Assembly (NCBI GenBank): GCA_947178085.1
Contig: CAMWWS010000104.1
Span: 1 to 8,409, forward strand
DNA: 8,409 nt
DNA from: an uncultured Lachnospiraceae bacterium
Lineage (GTDB): Bacteria; Bacillota_A; Clostridia; Lachnospirales; Lachnospiraceae
Reading direction: 5' to 3'
Both the position numbers and the translations under genes were made by a program. This document shows, one piece after another, positions 1-7,041 of this stretch. Positions within the stretch are counted from its first letter, which is position 1, and each line of letters starts with the position of its first letter. The notes below the pieces were generated by a model. That model ran no database searches, was not told the DNA's origin, and saw only the letters and a list, made by a program, of their open reading frames with translations.

Positions 1-1
1 C

Positions 2-55
2 CGAGATGTCGGCCTGTCGCGTTGGCTCGGAGAGGTGGAGAAGAGACAGTTATAA
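2..55 (+). CDS. Possible C-terminal tail of an upstream gene (partial)
   Basis: One frame entering from the left edge is open for 17 codons and stops at TAA (53-55). It would end in Glu-Val-Glu-Lys-Arg-Gln-Leu, a plausible charged C-terminus. The codons are rich in G or C at third positions, and composition drops sharply to AT-rich right after the stop, as expected at a gene end. The other two + frames are also open through this stretch, so the reading frame is not proven. The product cannot be named. An imperfect inverted repeat (CCGAG at 1-5, CTCGG at 26-30) lies inside it, without a T-tract. Confidence 0.25.
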   Translation, partial: RDVGLSRWLGEVEKRQL

Positions 56-113
56 TATTATGCAAAATATATTTGAAACTTTAAAATCATTTCACCATAT
101 TCCGTTCATTTTG

Positions 114-122
114 TGATATACT
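114..122 (+). promoter_or_regulatory. Extended -10 promoter for the first GNAT gene
   Basis: TGA followed by TATACT (117-122) fits the extended -10 pattern TGnTATAAT with one mismatch. No good -35 hexamer lies 16-18 bases upstream, which is tolerated for extended -10 promoters. Transcription would start near 129, giving a leader of about 20 bases that contains the ribosome binding site. The surrounding sequence (about 56-150) is strongly AT-rich. Confidence 0.5.
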
Positions 123-137
123 GTTTTATATGTTTTT

Positions 138-142
138 CGGAG
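138..142 (+). promoter_or_regulatory. Ribosome binding site fixing a TTG start
   Basis: CGGAG lies 9 bases before the TTG at 152. The nearby ATG at 143 is followed two codons later by a stop (ATG ATA TAG), so it cannot start the gene. TTG at 152 is therefore the supported initiation codon. Confidence 0.6.
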
Positions 143-151
143 ATGATATAG

Positions 152-586
152 TTGATAGAATTACGAACAATCAATGAAGATAATTATCAGCAGTGTATAG
201 GCTTAAAGGCAAATGTGGAAAACGAAAACTTTGTAGATTCAGTTATGTATTCTCTGGCAGAAGCATGGGTCTTTTATAAAGATACCAGACCTTTTGCAAT
301 TTATGACAATGATAAAATGATAGGCTTCGTCTCGATGTATGTTGGCGAGAAAAACTACCAAATTATCAATTTTCTGATTCATGATGCTTTCCGGCATCAG
401 GGGCTTGGAACTATAGCAGCAAAAGCCTGTATCAGCTATTTACAAAAGGAATATAATGCTGACAGAGTTTCAGTTCCTGTATATTTAGAAAATACCGCAG
501 CACAAAAGTTTTGGGAAAAATTAGGATTTGTTTATTCGGATAATATTGAAGATGGATATGTCTTTATGCGATTATATTTATCATGA
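152..586 (+). CDS. GNAT family N-acetyltransferase (polyamine acetyltransferase-like)
   Basis: A 144-residue single-domain GNAT protein that should transfer the acetyl group of acetyl-CoA to an amine; it is expected to be cytosolic. The acetyl-CoA pyrophosphate-binding loop is visible as R81-H-Q-G84-L-G86-T, preceded by a beta-strand (INFLIHD) and followed by a helix. The C-terminal part (LENTAAQKFWEKLGF, about 112-126) is the usual GNAT motif B region, in which an Asn and an aromatic residue flank the CoA pantetheine. Length is normal for stand-alone GNATs. The overall pattern resembles small-amine acetyltransferases such as Bacillus BltD, but the substrate cannot be read from sequence. Start is TTG with a CGGAG site 9 bases upstream. 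The gene is more AT-rich than the MATE gene that follows 36 bases later, with which it is probably co-transcribed. Confident of family, not of substrate. Confidence 0.9.
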   Translation: MIELRTINEDNYQQCIGLKANVENENFVDSVMYSLAEAWVFYKDTRPFAIYDNDKMIGFVSMYVGEKNYQIINFLIHDAFRHQGLGTIAAKACISYLQKEYNADRVSVPVYLENTAAQKFWEKLGFVYSDNIEDGYVFMRLYLS

Positions 587-622
587 ATTTTAAAAGCATA
601 TAAGAAAGTAAAGGCAATTATA

Positions 623-1957
623 ATGAACATAGATATGACAAAAGGACCGGCTATGAAATCAATGTTTAAGTTCGCCGTTCCGATGATATTGGGAAATCTT
701 TTGCAGCAATGTTATAATGTGGCGGATACGTTGATTGTCGGAAAAGTTCTCGGTCCAAACGCTTTGGCGGCGGTCGGTTCTTCGTTTACGCTTATGACTT
801 TTCTTACATCAATTCTCCTGGGATTATGTATGGGAAGCGGAGCGTTCTTTTCGATTTGCTTCGGGGAAAGGGACGAAAACGGATTAAAGGAGGGTATCTG
901 TGCCTCATTTATACTTATATTTGCCCTGACTGTCGTACTTAATATTCTCTCTTTTTTTTGTCTTGACAAAATTCAGGGATTTTTGAAAGTACCTGAAGAG
1001 GTATGGGGAGATATGCGCAGTTATCTTGCCGTTATTTTCTGTGGTATCTTTGCCACGTTCCTGTATAATTATTTTGCCTCCCTGCTGCGCGCGGTGGGCA
1101 ACTCGGTAGTGCCGTTATTATTTCTGGCGGCTTCCGCTATTCTTAATATCATACTTGATTTATGGTTCGTAATCGGTCTTAAATCAGGAGCGGCAGGCGC
1201 AGCACAGGCAACCGTTATAGCGCAGTATGTTTCCGGTATAGGCATCTCCATCTATTCGTTAATATGTGTCCCATACCTGAAAATTAAGATTAAAGAATTC
1301 CGATTCAGGTGGAGCTGCATGCTGGAAATTGCTGACTTTTCGATACTGACATGTATACAGCAGTCTGTCATGAATCTTGGTATTCTATTGGTACAGGGAA
1401 TAGTAAACTGCTTCGGAGCTGCGGTTATGGCTGCATTTGCCGCTGCGGTCAAGATTGACGCATTCGCCTATATGCCGGTTCAGGATTTTGGCAATGCTTT
1501 TTCTACTTATATAGCGCAGAACTACGGTGCAAAAAAAGAAGAGCGCATACGCGCAGGATTTAAGGGCGCGGTTATAGCGTCGGTTACTTTTTGTATGATT
1601 GTTTCAACAGCGATTTTTGTATTCTCACGTCCGCTGATGCTCATGTTTGTGGATGCAAAGGAAACTGCCATCATAGCTGAGGGAGTACGTTATCTGCGTA
1701 TTGAGGGAGCTTTTTACTGCGGAATCGGCTGTCTGTTCTTGCTGTACGGACTTTACAGGGCATTGGGAAAGCCGGGAATGTCCGTGGTTCTGACCGTGGT
1801 CTCCCTAGGGACGCGTGTAGTCTTAGCACACCTGCTTTCATCAATCCCTTCAATCGGAGTCGTCGGAATATGGTGGTCTGTGCCTATCGGCTGGTTTCTG
1901 GCTGACCTCACAGGATTCCTGTATTATTTCGCTATGCAGAAAAGAAGAAAAGCATAA
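623..1957 (+). CDS. MATE family multidrug efflux transporter
   Basis: A 444-residue polytopic membrane protein whose length fits the roughly 440-460 residues usual for MATE (multidrug and toxic compound extrusion) carriers. These have 12 membrane helices in two six-helix bundles and expel cationic drugs or metabolites using a Na+ or H+ gradient. The N-terminus (KFAVPMILGNLLQQCYN, about residues 16-32, then VADTLIVGKVLG) is the characteristic first helix and loop of this family. The equivalent opening of the second bundle appears near residues 235-260 (TCIQQSVMNLGILLVQG), with the MAAFAAAVKIDAFAYMP segment following. It ends in a basic cytosolic tail (QKRRKA). ATG 623 has a modest AAGG site 8 bases upstream. 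It follows a GNAT gene on the same strand and converges on the substrate-binding protein gene with three bases between stops. Family assignment is firm; the exported substrate is unknown. Confidence 0.93.
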   Translation: MNIDMTKGPAMKSMFKFAVPMILGNLLQQCYNVADTLIVGKVLGPNALAAVGSSFTLMTFLTSILLGLCMGSGAFFSICFGERDENGLKEGICASFILIFALTVVLNILSFFCLDKIQGFLKVPEEVWGDMRSYLAVIFCGIFATFLYNYFASLLRAVGNSVVPLLFLAASAILNIILDLWFVIGLKSGAAGAAQATVIAQYVSGIGISIYSLICVPYLKIKIKEFRFRWSCMLEIADFSILTCIQQSVMNLGILLVQGIVNCFGAAVMAAFAAAVKIDAFAYMPVQDFGNAFSTYIAQNYGAKKEERIRAGFKGAVIASVTFCMIVSTAIFVFSRPLMLMFVDAKETAIIAEGVRYLRIEGAFYCGIGCLFLLYGLYRALGKPGMSVVLTVVSLGTRVVLAHLLSSIPSIGVVGIWWSVPIGWFLADLTGFLYYFAMQKRRKA

Positions 1958-1960
1958 ATC

Positions 1961-3511
1961 CTATCCCACGATTTCCATATCGGGAGGCTCTTCTAAATAT
2001 TCGTCTTCTATAATTTCTTCTCCTGTGTTTTCATCCGGAAGGTCAATATATTCCTCCGTAAATTGCTCGCCTCTAACCTGCGTCACGATTTTTTCCGAGA
2101 GTCTTTTTAATTCCATATTGGCGTCTTCGCCACTCCATATACGCTCAAAAGCAATTTCCATCTCTACCCAGTAATTGCTTGTCTCTATCATCTTAGGTTC
2201 AGGAAATGATTTTTCATATTCCTCTACAAACGCATCAAGGTTTGAATTTTCAAAGTTCACTCCGCGAAGAGCAGGAACCTTACCAGTTCTGTCGTACAGA
2301 TTATCTTCGTTATAGCAGGATAAAAACATCGCAAAATCATTTGCAACATCCTTATGAGTCGAGTAACCGTTGACAACAACACACTGCGTCACTGATAAGG
2401 AGCGTGAGACAAGCTCGCTGTTTATATCAGGAATCACCGAAGTTCCGTATTCATACTGAAATTCTTCATTCTTCTTAGCTTCCTCTATTTTTGCCAAAGC
2501 GTCAGTTGTCACAACCGTATATACTATTTTACCGTCTATAAAGTCCTGTATGACATTCGCGTAATCACTTTCTTCCGTATCAATGTAAAAAAACTGATTC
2601 AGATTTTGATAAACTCTCATACAGTGAATGGCATTTTCATTATAAATGTTGATAGACTCCTCATTATCTCCTGTCCTACTCCCTACATCAATATAGTTTC
2701 CCACAAAGAAATAGTTATAGAAGATATCGGATACATCCCATTTAAATACTGCCTCAACCTGCTCCGGCGCAACATATGAATCCGCAAAATCCAGAATATC
2801 ATCAATTGTTTTAGGAAGCGTTTCTTCTATTCGCGCCGCCACCGCACTTTCAAAATCAAGTTCCTGTCCTGCTGTTTCACCAGACTCCGCTGTTTCATTC
2901 GCTTCGGGCGTTCCTGAATTCTCTATTGCAGCCTGAGCTGCTTCGCCTTCCGCAGCATCCATTTCAGCTTCTATCTGTGTACGTGCCCACTCTTCCAGAT
3001 AAGTCTTGTTGTACAGAAAAGAGCTTGTTTCAAAGTAAAACGGATAAGCAACCTGCTTTCCATGATAGGTTATGGCACATATTGATGATTCCGGAAAAAA
3101 ACTGTCTAATCCGGCAGTTTCATCCGGCATCTTTATTTCTGATGCAAGCCCTGCCAGATATGCCTTCTCGAGCGAATCGTTTCCCACGATATACAGGTCT
3201 GGCACTTCATCTGACTGTAAAGAAGCGTTATTGATTGTTTCAAGATATTCTGAACCCGATGTATAAACCGGGATAACGCGTGCTTCCTGCTGGTATTCAT
3301 TATAGGAAACCGCCACGCTGTTTAAATAATCCGTTAAAGCCTCATCCGTATACCATAAATAAAGCGTCTCTCTGTGTCCGAAAAGGGAGTCATCGCTTTC
3401 TTCCGTTTCTTCTTCCCATTTTACCTCCGTTCTATTATGCGCAATGCCGTAAATACCGGCGGCGACGCACGCTGTTAATAAAACGGCGGTAACTCTATTT
3501 TTAAACGTCAC
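1961..3511 (-). CDS. Orphan extracellular substrate-binding protein (ABC type)
   Basis: A 516-residue protein resembling family-1/8 (maltose-type) solute-binding proteins. After an N-terminal hydrophobic stretch (about residues 7-22) come typical segments: LYLWYTDEALTDYL (50-63), PDLYIVGNDSLEKAY (104-118), YPFYFETSSFLYNKTYLEEW (156-175), LPKTIDDILDFAD (232-244) and a late KVPALRGV (411-418). A lipobox-like L12-T-A-C15 is present, but the hydrophobic run continues past the cysteine, so it could be a lipoprotein or an uncleaved anchored protein. Residues 177-228 are a Glu/Ala-rich low-complexity insert and the C-terminal 30 residues are highly acidic. GTG start is supported by AGGAG (3520-3524) with 8-base spacing; an ATG at 3518 is out of frame. 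It begins 24 bases after argD ends, so it is probably co-transcribed with argJBD. No permease or ATPase lies in the window. The ligand is unknown; a link to arginine or ornithine is only positional, and the fold type more often binds sugars or peptides. Confidence 0.8.
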   Translation of the reverse strand: MTFKNRVTAVLLTACVAAGIYGIAHNRTEVKWEEETEESDDSLFGHRETLYLWYTDEALTDYLNSVAVSYNEYQQEARVIPVYTSGSEYLETINNASLQSDEVPDLYIVGNDSLEKAYLAGLASEIKMPDETAGLDSFFPESSICAITYHGKQVAYPFYFETSSFLYNKTYLEEWARTQIEAEMDAAEGEAAQAAIENSGTPEANETAESGETAGQELDFESAVAARIEETLPKTIDDILDFADSYVAPEQVEAVFKWDVSDIFYNYFFVGNYIDVGSRTGDNEESINIYNENAIHCMRVYQNLNQFFYIDTEESDYANVIQDFIDGKIVYTVVTTDALAKIEEAKKNEEFQYEYGTSVIPDINSELVSRSLSVTQCVVVNGYSTHKDVANDFAMFLSCYNEDNLYDRTGKVPALRGVNFENSNLDAFVEEYEKSFPEPKMIETSNYWVEMEIAFERIWSGEDANMELKRLSEKIVTQVRGEQFTEEYIDLPDENTGEEIIEDEYLEEPPDMEIVG

Positions 3512-3535
3512 TTCTCATTCTCCTATTCTTTACCC

Positions 3536-4723
3536 TTAAGCCAAGCTCGTCCTCAATATTCCGATCATTTCATCTACGTTCTGTTTCGTAATGACAAGAG
3601 GCGGCACAAAACGAATAATATTGTTTCCTGCATTGATTAAAATCAGCCCGTTTTCTATTGTCCTGGCAATAATATCCCTTACGGGTTCACTGAATACAAG
3701 CCCCTGCATCAAACCTACGCCGCGCCTTTCTTCTATGAAATCAAATTCCTCTACAAGCTTATCGAGCTGCTTCTCTAAATAAGCTCCTACCTCTTTCACA
3801 TTGTCAAGTATATGCTCTTTTTCAAACAACTCAATTACTTTACAGATTGCAGCACATGCAAGCGGATTGCCGCCGTAAGTCGTACCATGGTCACCAGCCA
3901 CAAGGGAATTAGCGCCTACCTTCTCCGTCATCATGAACGCACCGACAGGAACGCCGCAGCCAAGCGCTTTAGCTGTAGTCATAATATCAGGCTTAATACC
4001 AAATCTCTGCCATGCATACATATAGCCCGTTCTGCCCATACCGCATTGAATCTCATCCAGAATCAGAAGAATATCGCGCTCCTCGCAGAGTTTTTTCACC
4101 TTTTTCATGAAATCCTCATCCGCCGGACGCAGACCGCCTTCTCCCTGAATCGTTTCAAATAAAATGGCGCATGTCTTTTCATTCACATTAGCCATCACGC
4201 TGTCAAAATCATTCAAATCGGCAAAACGTATATTTCCAATCATAGGCTCGAACGCCTCCCTATAATGCGGATTTCCTGTAACGGAAAGCGCACCGTAGGT
4301 TCTTCCGTGGAAGGAATGGTTCATCGCTATGATTTCATGGTCTGTATGACCATCCTTTAAATAAGCATATTTTCTTGCTGCCTTGATTGCTCCTTCAATT
4401 GCTTCCGCGCCGCTGTTCGTAAAAAACACCCTGTCCATTCCGGATATTTCTTTCAGCTTCTTAGCGGCTTCAATCGCCGGTACATTATAATAGTAATTGG
4501 AAGTATGAATTATTTTATCTATCTGAGATTTCAGTGCATCATTATATTCCTTGTTCTGATATCCGAGTGCAAAAACCGCAATACCGGATACAAAATCCAG
4601 ATATTTTTTTCCTTCCACATCATAAAGATACACGCCTTCACCTTTATCAAATACCACCTGATAACGGTTGTAGGTATGTAAGAGCGCTTTCTCCGCCTCA
4701 TCTATATATTCCTGCATTATCAT
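3536..4723 (-). CDS. argD: Acetylornithine aminotransferase
   Basis: A PLP-dependent class-III aminotransferase that converts N-acetylglutamate semialdehyde plus glutamate to N-acetylornithine plus 2-oxoglutarate, the fourth step of ornithine synthesis in the cytosol. With the start used here (395 residues) the landmarks are NSGAEA (103-108, phosphate and substrate loop), SFHGRT (137-142), ETIQGEGG (190-197), the PLP-pyridine aspartate D223 in ILDEIQCGMGRTG, and the Schiff-base lysine K252 in TTAKALGCGVPVGA. Later HGTTYGGNPLACA is also typical. Length matches the family. A longer reading from GTG at 4741 places the AAAGGA binding site inside the gene; ATG 4723 lies 9 bases after that site and is preferred, and ATG 4717 is a further option. 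It follows argB by 40 bases counted from this start. Ornithine or succinylornithine aminotransferases are alternatives by family, but the argJ-argB context decides for ArgD. Confidence 0.95.
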   Translation of the reverse strand: MIMQEYIDEAEKALLHTYNRYQVVFDKGEGVYLYDVEGKKYLDFVSGIAVFALGYQNKEYNDALKSQIDKIIHTSNYYYNVPAIEAAKKLKEISGMDRVFFTNSGAEAIEGAIKAARKYAYLKDGHTDHEIIAMNHSFHGRTYGALSVTGNPHYREAFEPMIGNIRFADLNDFDSVMANVNEKTCAILFETIQGEGGLRPADEDFMKKVKKLCEERDILLILDEIQCGMGRTGYMYAWQRFGIKPDIMTTAKALGCGVPVGAFMMTEKVGANSLVAGDHGTTYGGNPLACAAICKVIELFEKEHILDNVKEVGAYLEKQLDKLVEEFDFIEERRGVGLMQGLVFSEPVRDIIARTIENGLILINAGNNIIRFVPPLVITKQNVDEMIGILRTSLA

Positions 4724-4732
4724 AATATCCAG

Positions 4733-4738
4733 TCCTTT
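4733..4738 (-). promoter_or_regulatory. Ribosome binding site deciding the argD start
   Basis: On the - strand AAAGGA lies 9 bases before ATG 4723 and 15 before ATG 4717. An upstream in-frame GTG (4739-4741) directly abuts the motif and has no binding site of its own, so the six residues it would add are probably not translated. Confidence 0.7.
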
Positions 4739-4763
4739 CACACATTAATACACATGGAGTTTT

Positions 4764-5648
4764 CTACTGATCCCCGTCTTCTATTATGGCTGTTCCGATA
4801 CCCTGATTCGTGAAGATTTCAAGCAACAGGCAATGCGGAATACGCCCGTCCAGAATATGGACTCTGCCAACGCCCTCTCTTACGGCTTCCGTACAGTTAT
4901 TAAGCTTGGGGAGCATACCGCCGCCGATACAGCCTTCATTTATGAGTTCTTCTGCCTTAGACACTGTAAGTCTTGAAATAAAAGTGGACTTATCATTAAT
5001 ATCCCTGTACAGTCCCTCTATATCTGTCAGGAAAGCCAGTTTCTCCGCAGATACCGCCTTCGCAATCGCACATGCCGCATCGTCTGCATTGATATTATAA
5101 GTCTGGAATTTATCATCCAGTCCGATAGGCGCTACGATTGGCAGGAAATCCTTTTCCAACAAATCATACAATACCTTGGGATTAACCTGCTTAATATCTC
5201 CTACGAAGCCGATATCCTTCCCGTCAGCATACTTTTTATCGCATTCCAAGAGCCCGCCGTCTTTACCGCTGATACCTACTGCCTTAACGCCCAATTCCTG
5301 TACCATGCTTACCAGACTCTTATTCACCTTATTTAATACCATTTCAGCGATTTCCATGGTTTCAGCGTCCGTTACACGCAAGCCGTTTACAAATTCTGCT
5401 TCTTTGCCGATCTTGCCGACCCATCTGCTGATTTCTTTGCCGCCGCCGTGCACAATGATGGGCTTAAAACCTACCAGCTTAAGCAGGGTGACGTCTTTAA
5501 TAACATTTTTCTGCAATTCTTCGTTGCTCATAGCGCTGCCGCCATATTTCACGACAATAATCTTCCTGTTGAATTTCTGTATATAAGGGAGAGCTTCAAT
5601 AAGGGTTTCCGCTTTCTCCAGAATTGTCGTCATTTCTTTTTGTTCCAT
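4764..5648 (-). CDS. argB: N-acetylglutamate kinase
   Basis: An amino-acid kinase family enzyme that phosphorylates N-acetylglutamate with ATP, the second step of the acetylated ornithine pathway. Visible motifs over 294 residues are K34-Y-G-G-S-A-M (phosphate binding), HGGGKEIS (67-74, substrate loop), NGLRVTD (88-94), NINADDAA (185-192) and GGGMLPKL (242-249, with the ATP-contacting lysine K248). About 30 residues precede the first kinase strand. Such an N-terminal helix is known from hexameric, arginine-inhibited kinases and absent from the shorter E. coli type, so feedback inhibition by arginine is likely (inference). ATG start with AAGGAA 12 bases upstream; a second in-frame ATG five codons in has no clear binding site. 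It starts 34 bases after argJ ends, in the same operon. Confidence 0.96.
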   Translation of the reverse strand: MEQKEMTTILEKAETLIEALPYIQKFNRKIIVVKYGGSAMSNEELQKNVIKDVTLLKLVGFKPIIVHGGGKEISRWVGKIGKEAEFVNGLRVTDAETMEIAEMVLNKVNKSLVSMVQELGVKAVGISGKDGGLLECDKKYADGKDIGFVGDIKQVNPKVLYDLLEKDFLPIVAPIGLDDKFQTYNINADDAACAIAKAVSAEKLAFLTDIEGLYRDINDKSTFISRLTVSKAEELINEGCIGGGMLPKLNNCTEAVREGVGRVHILDGRIPHCLLLEIFTNQGIGTAIIEDGDQ

Positions 5649-5682
5649 TGTATCTTTCAGTTCCTTTCCGAATATCTATAAA

Positions 5683-6906
5683 TTAACTTCTGTAATCCGC
5701 ATTAATTTTAACATAATCGTAGGTAAGGTCACACCCCCATGCAGCCGACTCGGCTTCACCCATGTTCATATCCACAAGGGCTCTGACCTGAGGCGAAGAA
5801 AGGATACGGCTCGCATCTTCCTCGCAGTAATCTGTGAATACGCCATCCTTAAAGACAAGAAGACTCTCGTTATCATTCTCAAGATAAAGTATTACCTTAT
5901 CAGGGTCAAAATCAACGCCTGAATAACCAAGCGCGCACATAATTCTTCCGCAGTTGGCATCATGCCCATAGATAGCCGCCTTTGTCAGGTTGGAACATAC
6001 AACGGATTTACTTAATCTACGTGCTTCTTCCTTGGTTCTCGCATGGATTACTTTTGTTTCAAATAAAGCCGTAGCGCCCTCGCCGTCTCCTGCCATCATT
6101 TTTGCCAGCGTTGTATTAATATAGTTCAGCGCTTCTTTAAATTTCTCATAGTCTTCGTTTTTCTCTGTCACTTCGGGATTTTCCGCCATACCGTTTGCCA
6201 AAATGACAAGAGTGTCATTTGTAGAAGTATCACCATCTACCGATATCATGTTAAAAGTATCTATTACATTTTCGCTAAGCGCTTCCTGCATAAGTTCTTT
6301 GGAAATCGCAATGTCCGTGGTTATAAATCCAAGCATTGTACACATATTGGGATGAATCATTCCTGAACCTTTACACATCCCGCCTATTGTCACCGTTTTG
6401 CCGCCGATTTCAATTGTTACTGCCGCCTGTTTGGATATTGTATCCGTCGTCATTATAGATTCTGCCGCTATCCGGCCCGCCTCGACAGTATCCTTTTTCT
6501 GCTCTGCAAGCAATTTTACGCCTGCCGTAATCTTATCTACCGGAAGCTGCATACCAATCACGCCTGTTGAAGCCACAAGTACGGCATTTTCCGGAATATT
6601 CAGGCTCTCTGAAGCTGCTTTCGCCGTTCTTGCGCAACAGTCGTAGCCCTGTTTTCCTGTACATGCATTGGCTATACCTGCATTTATGATAACCGCCTGC
6701 ACATAAGGAGAATGTGCTACTATTTCCTTATCCCATATAACCGGAGATGCCTTGACTATATTGCTGGTAAAAACACCTGCTGCCTTACACGGGGTTTTGC
6801 TGAAAATGAGCGCCATGTCTTTTCTGTTCTGATATTTAATACCGGCTTCTACGCCTGCCGCCTCAAAGCCTTTAGCTGCGGTAACGCCGCCGTCTATTAT
6901 GTTCAT
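5683..6906 (-). CDS. argJ: Glutamate/ornithine N-acetyltransferase, self-cleaving
   Basis: A 407-residue ArgJ. It moves the acetyl group from N-acetylornithine to glutamate, closing the acetyl cycle; many members also make N-acetylglutamate from acetyl-CoA. The precursor cuts itself into alpha and beta chains before a threonine that becomes the nucleophile. That site reads KGSGMIHPNM-C189-T190-ML, so T190 is the expected beta-chain N-terminus. The oxyanion-hole segment ASTGVIG (T114-G115) and the C-terminal YVKINADYRS are also present. The residue before the scissile bond is Cys where Ala is usual. Length is normal. ATG 6906 is preceded by AAAGGAAAG and, further up, by a good promoter. It is the first intact arginine gene of the cluster; the argC that normally precedes it is reduced to a stub. 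Whether this copy is mono- or bifunctional cannot be settled from sequence. Confidence 0.96.
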   Translation of the reverse strand: MNIIDGGVTAAKGFEAAGVEAGIKYQNRKDMALIFSKTPCKAAGVFTSNIVKASPVIWDKEIVAHSPYVQAVIINAGIANACTGKQGYDCCARTAKAASESLNIPENAVLVASTGVIGMQLPVDKITAGVKLLAEQKKDTVEAGRIAAESIMTTDTISKQAAVTIEIGGKTVTIGGMCKGSGMIHPNMCTMLGFITTDIAISKELMQEALSENVIDTFNMISVDGDTSTNDTLVILANGMAENPEVTEKNEDYEKFKEALNYINTTLAKMMAGDGEGATALFETKVIHARTKEEARRLSKSVVCSNLTKAAIYGHDANCGRIMCALGYSGVDFDPDKVILYLENDNESLLVFKDGVFTDYCEEDASRILSSPQVRALVDMNMGEAESAAWGCDLTYDYVKINADYRS

Positions 6907-6957
6907 ATGATGGTATCTTTCCTTTCTTAAAGTTCTTTATATCCAAATTTCTTATCT

Positions 6958-6986
6958 ATAATAAAATAACTTCTATCTTTTGTAAA
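6958..6986 (-). promoter_or_regulatory. Promoter of the argJ-argB-argD operon
   Basis: On the - strand TTTACA (6986-6981) and TATTAT (6963-6958) are separated by exactly 17 bases, each one mismatch from the sigma-70/sigma-A consensus. Transcription would begin near 6951 and give a leader of about 45 bases ending in the AAAGGAAAG ribosome binding site. The leader is too short for a T-box or other riboswitch. A single TGAAT, an ArgR half-site-like word, overlaps the -35, but no convincing second half is visible. Confidence 0.55.
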
Positions 6987-7041
6987 TTCATTTTTTGCTA
7001 AAGTATCGTTATTTTCTATAATTTTAAAGCTTTCATTATTT

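Noticed and set aside
1965..1985. Intrinsic terminator between the convergent genes
   Set aside because: The stem is only six pairs with a bulged base, and neither side has a proper run of T directly after it.
5176..5681. Long + strand frames opposite argB, argJ, argD and the EAL gene
   Set aside because: They are antisense to well-supported genes, have Ser/Pro/Leu-rich composition typical of reverse-strand shadows, and lack ribosome binding sites or recognisable domains.
6907..7041. ArgR operator (ARG box) at the argJ promoter
   Set aside because: A TGAAT word overlaps the -35, but the partner half-site and the overall match to known ARG boxes are too weak to claim.
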